A stretch of 64,000 nt of DNA from G020348185 sp964525045 (GTDB lineage Bacteria; Nitrospirota; Nitrospiria; Nitrospirales; UBA8639), in NCBI GenBank assembly GCA_964525045.1, contig CAZGFD010000003.1:62001-126000 (forward strand), given 5' to 3'. Shown piece after piece: positions 61,992 to 64,000 of the stretch. A program made the position numbers and the translations under genes. A model generated the notes under the pieces. The model was not told where the DNA came from. It did no database searches and worked only from the letters and a program-made list of their open reading frames with translations. Positions within the stretch are counted from its first letter, which is position 1, and each line of letters opens with the position of its first letter.

Positions 61992-62828
61992 CTAGGGTGT
62001 ACTTTTTTCGGCTACCTGGCAAATTCGAAGGATTTGCTCCAAGAGCTCTTTGACATCTTTTAAGTGTACCATATTGGGACCATCAGAGAGTGCGGTTTCT
62101 GGGGTTGGGTGGACTTCCATAAAAAATCCATCACACCCGGCAGCGGCGGCAGAACGAGCTAACGGAGCAATATATTGGCGCTGTCCGGATGAATGGGTCC
62201 CTCCCCCACCTGGCAGCTGGACGCTGTGGGTAGCATCAAATACGACTGGATATCCAAATTCACGCAAAATGGGAAATGAACGCATATCCACGACGAGATT
62301 ATTGTATCCGAATGTGGTCCCGCGTTCGGTTACCAGAATTTTGTTTGTTCCGCTCTCTTCAAGTTTCTTGACCGCATTTCCCATTTCCCAGGGTGAGAGG
62401 AACTGTCCTTTCTTGACATTCACCACTTTCCCCGTTTTGGCGGCTTCCACGAGAAGATCGGTTTGCCGGCACAAAAACGCCGGAATTTGCAAGACATCGA
62501 CCATTTCTGCCACATGTGGAACGTCATGCATGTCATGAATATCCGTTAGAACCGGAACCCCAATATCCTCTTTGACTTTTTTCAGAATGGCGAGACCTTC
62601 CTTCATCCCCAGGCCGCGAAATGAACTGATGGAACTCCGATTGGCTTTATCGTAAGAAGATTTAAAGACATAAGGAATTCCGAGCTCTCGAGTGATGGCA
62701 GCAAGACTCGTGGCGGTTTCTAGGACCACCTTTTCATTTTCAATAACACAAGGGCCGGCAATGAGAAATGGTAGATGGCCATTTCCGACTTTGAAGGACC
62801 CTATGTCAACGACATGAGACACGGACAT
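61992..62828 (-). CDS. kdsA: 3-deoxy-D-manno-octulosonate 8-phosphate synthase
   Basis: A 278-residue enzyme making KDO-8-P from PEP and arabinose-5-phosphate for lipopolysaccharide, evidence of a Gram-negative outer membrane. Motifs: FLIAGPCVIEN near residue 21, KSSYDKANRSSISSFRGLG near 56-74, VLTDIHDMHD near 94 and VFDATHSVQLPGG near 199. The Cys in LIAGPCVIE matches the metal-dependent class ligand, and KANR is typical. It follows pyrG by 27 bp, a common order. Confidence 0.97.
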   Translation of the reverse strand: MSVSHVVDIGSFKVGNGHLPFLIAGPCVIENEKVVLETATSLAAITRELGIPYVFKSSYDKANRSSISSFRGLGMKEGLAILKKVKEDIGVPVLTDIHDMHDVPHVAEMVDVLQIPAFLCRQTDLLVEAAKTGKVVNVKKGQFLSPWEMGNAVKKLEESGTNKILVTERGTTFGYNNLVVDMRSFPILREFGYPVVFDATHSVQLPGGGGTHSSGQRQYIAPLARSAAAAGCDGFFMEVHPTPETALSDGPNMVHLKDVKELLEQILRICQVAEKSTP

Positions 62829-62855
62829 GGAAGTTTCCTCTTTGGCGTGGCTTCC

Positions 62856-64000
62856 CTATCGACCGAATTTTTTTTGTAACGCGGCCCCAATGAAGGACGT
62901 AAAAAGTGGATGCGGAGCATGGAAGCGCGAATGGAATTCCGGATGAAACTGAGTGCCGACGAACCAGGGATGATCCCGAAGTTCGATAATCTCGACGAGG
63001 TGACCGTTCGGAGAGGATCCACTGACGATCAGCCCTTTGGCTACGAGTCTTTCACGGTAGGCATTATTGAACTCATATCGATGGCGGTGACGTTCAGCAA
63101 TTTCCTTTTGTCCATATACTTTTTGCGCGAGGGAGCCTTCCTCTAATTGACAAGGAAATGCCCCCAGTCGCATGGTCCCCCCCATGTCTTGGACGGCTTG
63201 CTGTTCAGGGAGAAGATCAATGACCGGATGAGGCGTATGGGCATCAAATTCAGCACTATTGGCGTTCGATAGTCCGGCGACATTTCGTGCGAATTCTATG
63301 ACGGCGCATTGCATCCCTAAACAGAGGCCTAAATAGGGAATGCGCCGCTCACGCGCATATCGGATCGCATCGACCTTCCCTTCAATTCCCCGTATGCCAA
63401 ATCCACCCGGGATTAAGATCCCATCGGCCTCACGGAGGAGGCGGTCCGGACCAACCTTTTCAATTTCACCGGACTCAATCCAGTGAATTCGAACTCCCGC
63501 TTCATCGTGAAGTCCTCCATGAATTAATGCCTCGGAGAGGCTTTTATATGATTCTTTCGATTCAGCATATTTTCCAACCAGTGCGATCGTGACTTCGTGT
63601 TTCGGGCGTTTGATTTTTTGAACCAGCGCGTCCCAATCCCGTAAATTAGGGGGGCCGGTGTCCAGGCGAAGCGATCGGACAATTAACTCATCCAACCCTT
63701 CTTTACGCAGGACAACGGGCACTTCGTATACCGTTTCAACGTCTTTGGCTGTAATGACGGATTCTTTGTCCACATTGCAAAATAACGCAATTTTCTCTTT
63801 GACCGAGGGAGGAAGGTACCGATCGGTTCGACAGAGAAGGATATTGGGTTGAATACCAATTTCCCGTAACTTATTGACCGAATGTTGGGTGGGTTTGGTT
63901 TTCAGTTCGCCAGCGGTTCCGATAAAGGGAACCAACGTGAGATGAATGTACAATACATTTTCTCTTCCGACGTCATAGGGCATTTGACGGATGGATTCTA
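62856..64000 (-). CDS. pyrG: CTP synthase, C-terminal part (cut by the window end)
   Basis: Final step of CTP synthesis from UTP. About 381 C-terminal residues of the usual 540 are in the window. The frame stays open to base 64000 (codons ESIRQ precede the ATG at 63983, matching the conserved EAIRQ of CTP synthases), so the gene is truncated by the window and not by mutation. It includes the end of the synthase domain (GELKTKPTQHSVNKLREIGI) and the glutamine amidotransferase domain with nucleophile Cys in LGLCLGMQCAV and the His-Glu pair in GTQFHPEF. It is the first visible gene of the pyrG-kdsA pair. Confidence 0.97.
   Translation of the reverse strand, partial: ESIRQMPYDVGRENVLYIHLTLVPFIGTAGELKTKPTQHSVNKLREIGIQPNILLCRTDRYLPPSVKEKIALFCNVDKESVITAKDVETVYEVPVVLRKEGLDELIVRSLRLDTGPPNLRDWDALVQKIKRPKHEVTIALVGKYAESKESYKSLSEALIHGGLHDEAGVRIHWIESGEIEKVGPDRLLREADGILIPGGFGIRGIEGKVDAIRYARERRIPYLGLCLGMQCAVIEFARNVAGLSNANSAEFDAHTPHPVIDLLPEQQAVQDMGGTMRLGAFPCQLEEGSLAQKVYGQKEIAERHRHRYEFNNAYRERLVAKGLIVSGSSPNGHLVEIIELRDHPWFVGTQFHPEFHSRFHAPHPLFTSFIGAALQKKFGR

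Noticed and set aside
62856..64000. pyrG as a truncated or broken gene
   Set aside because: The frame continues open to the window edge with conserved residues before the first in-window ATG, so truncation is due to the window limit.

Overview
The window is a stretch of chromosome from a Gram-negative, didermic bacterium with an estimated GC content near 50%. The gene set best fits the phylum Nitrospirota, probably a nitrite-oxidising Nitrospira-like organism. It carries Tat export, molybdenum-cofactor and multihaem cytochrome genes in one run, a nitrate/nitrite-type transporter, a sigma-32-type factor next to groESL, and many small Nitrospira-like hypothetical proteins. There is no rRNA gene or other definitive marker, so this placement is inference. 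Almost all of the window is housekeeping DNA. I see no prophage, insertion sequence with a transposase, or CRISPR array. Accessory character is limited to a few unknown genes and several families of short non-coding repeats.

Layout. 0-4 kb: tRNA-Thr(UGU), a small secreted protein, a zinc alcohol dehydrogenase and an HtrA/Deg protease with a collagen-like linker. 4.1-10.8 kb: a co-directional run tatC, moaB/mogA-like, an NBP35/Mrp-type Fe-S ATPase, moeA, mobB, a hexahaem cytochrome c and an ABC-2 transporter pair; it reads as a maturation unit for an exported molybdoenzyme. 10.9-13.8 kb: an NFACT (RqcH-like) protein and three small proteins. 13.9-20.9 kb: a complete tryptophan operon trpE-G-D-C-F-B-A on the minus strand. 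21-25.2 kb: a LysM lipoprotein, a MoxR-type AAA+ ATPase and a 630-residue partner of unknown function. 25.5-36.3 kb: ligA, a CorC/CNNM protein, rlpA, an unknown 410-residue protein, mutS2, queG and small secreted proteins. 36.4-39.7 kb: rpoH-groS-groL. 40.2-43.8 kb: an NNP-type transporter, ribBA, ribH and nusB. 44.1-52.6 kb: purine genes purB-C-S-Q and purL-F, split by an inverted membrane-protein gene and an odd GC-rich tract. 52.9-59.2 kb: a redoxin, a compact operon of poorly known genes (small protein, degenerate metallo-beta-lactamase-like protein, TPR protein, small protein, O-methyltransferase) and a divergent EF-G-like GTPase. 59.2-64 kb, minus strand: a second HtrA protease, plsY, pgsA, kdsA and pyrG, which is cut by the window end.

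The most unusual features are: (1) two dispersed non-coding repeat families. One is a G/C-rich hairpin, with a copy read in frame inside the NFACT gene. The other is built of TTTCGGG-type units that form terminal inverted repeats of 200-300 bp blocks lying directly upstream of start codons. (2) The MoxR ATPase with its unrecognised 630-residue partner. (3) The Mo/Tat/Fe-S/cytochrome maturation run, whose Mrp protein has an NBP35-like N-terminal cysteine motif. (4) An EF-G-like protein altered in switch I, switch II and the NKxD motif.
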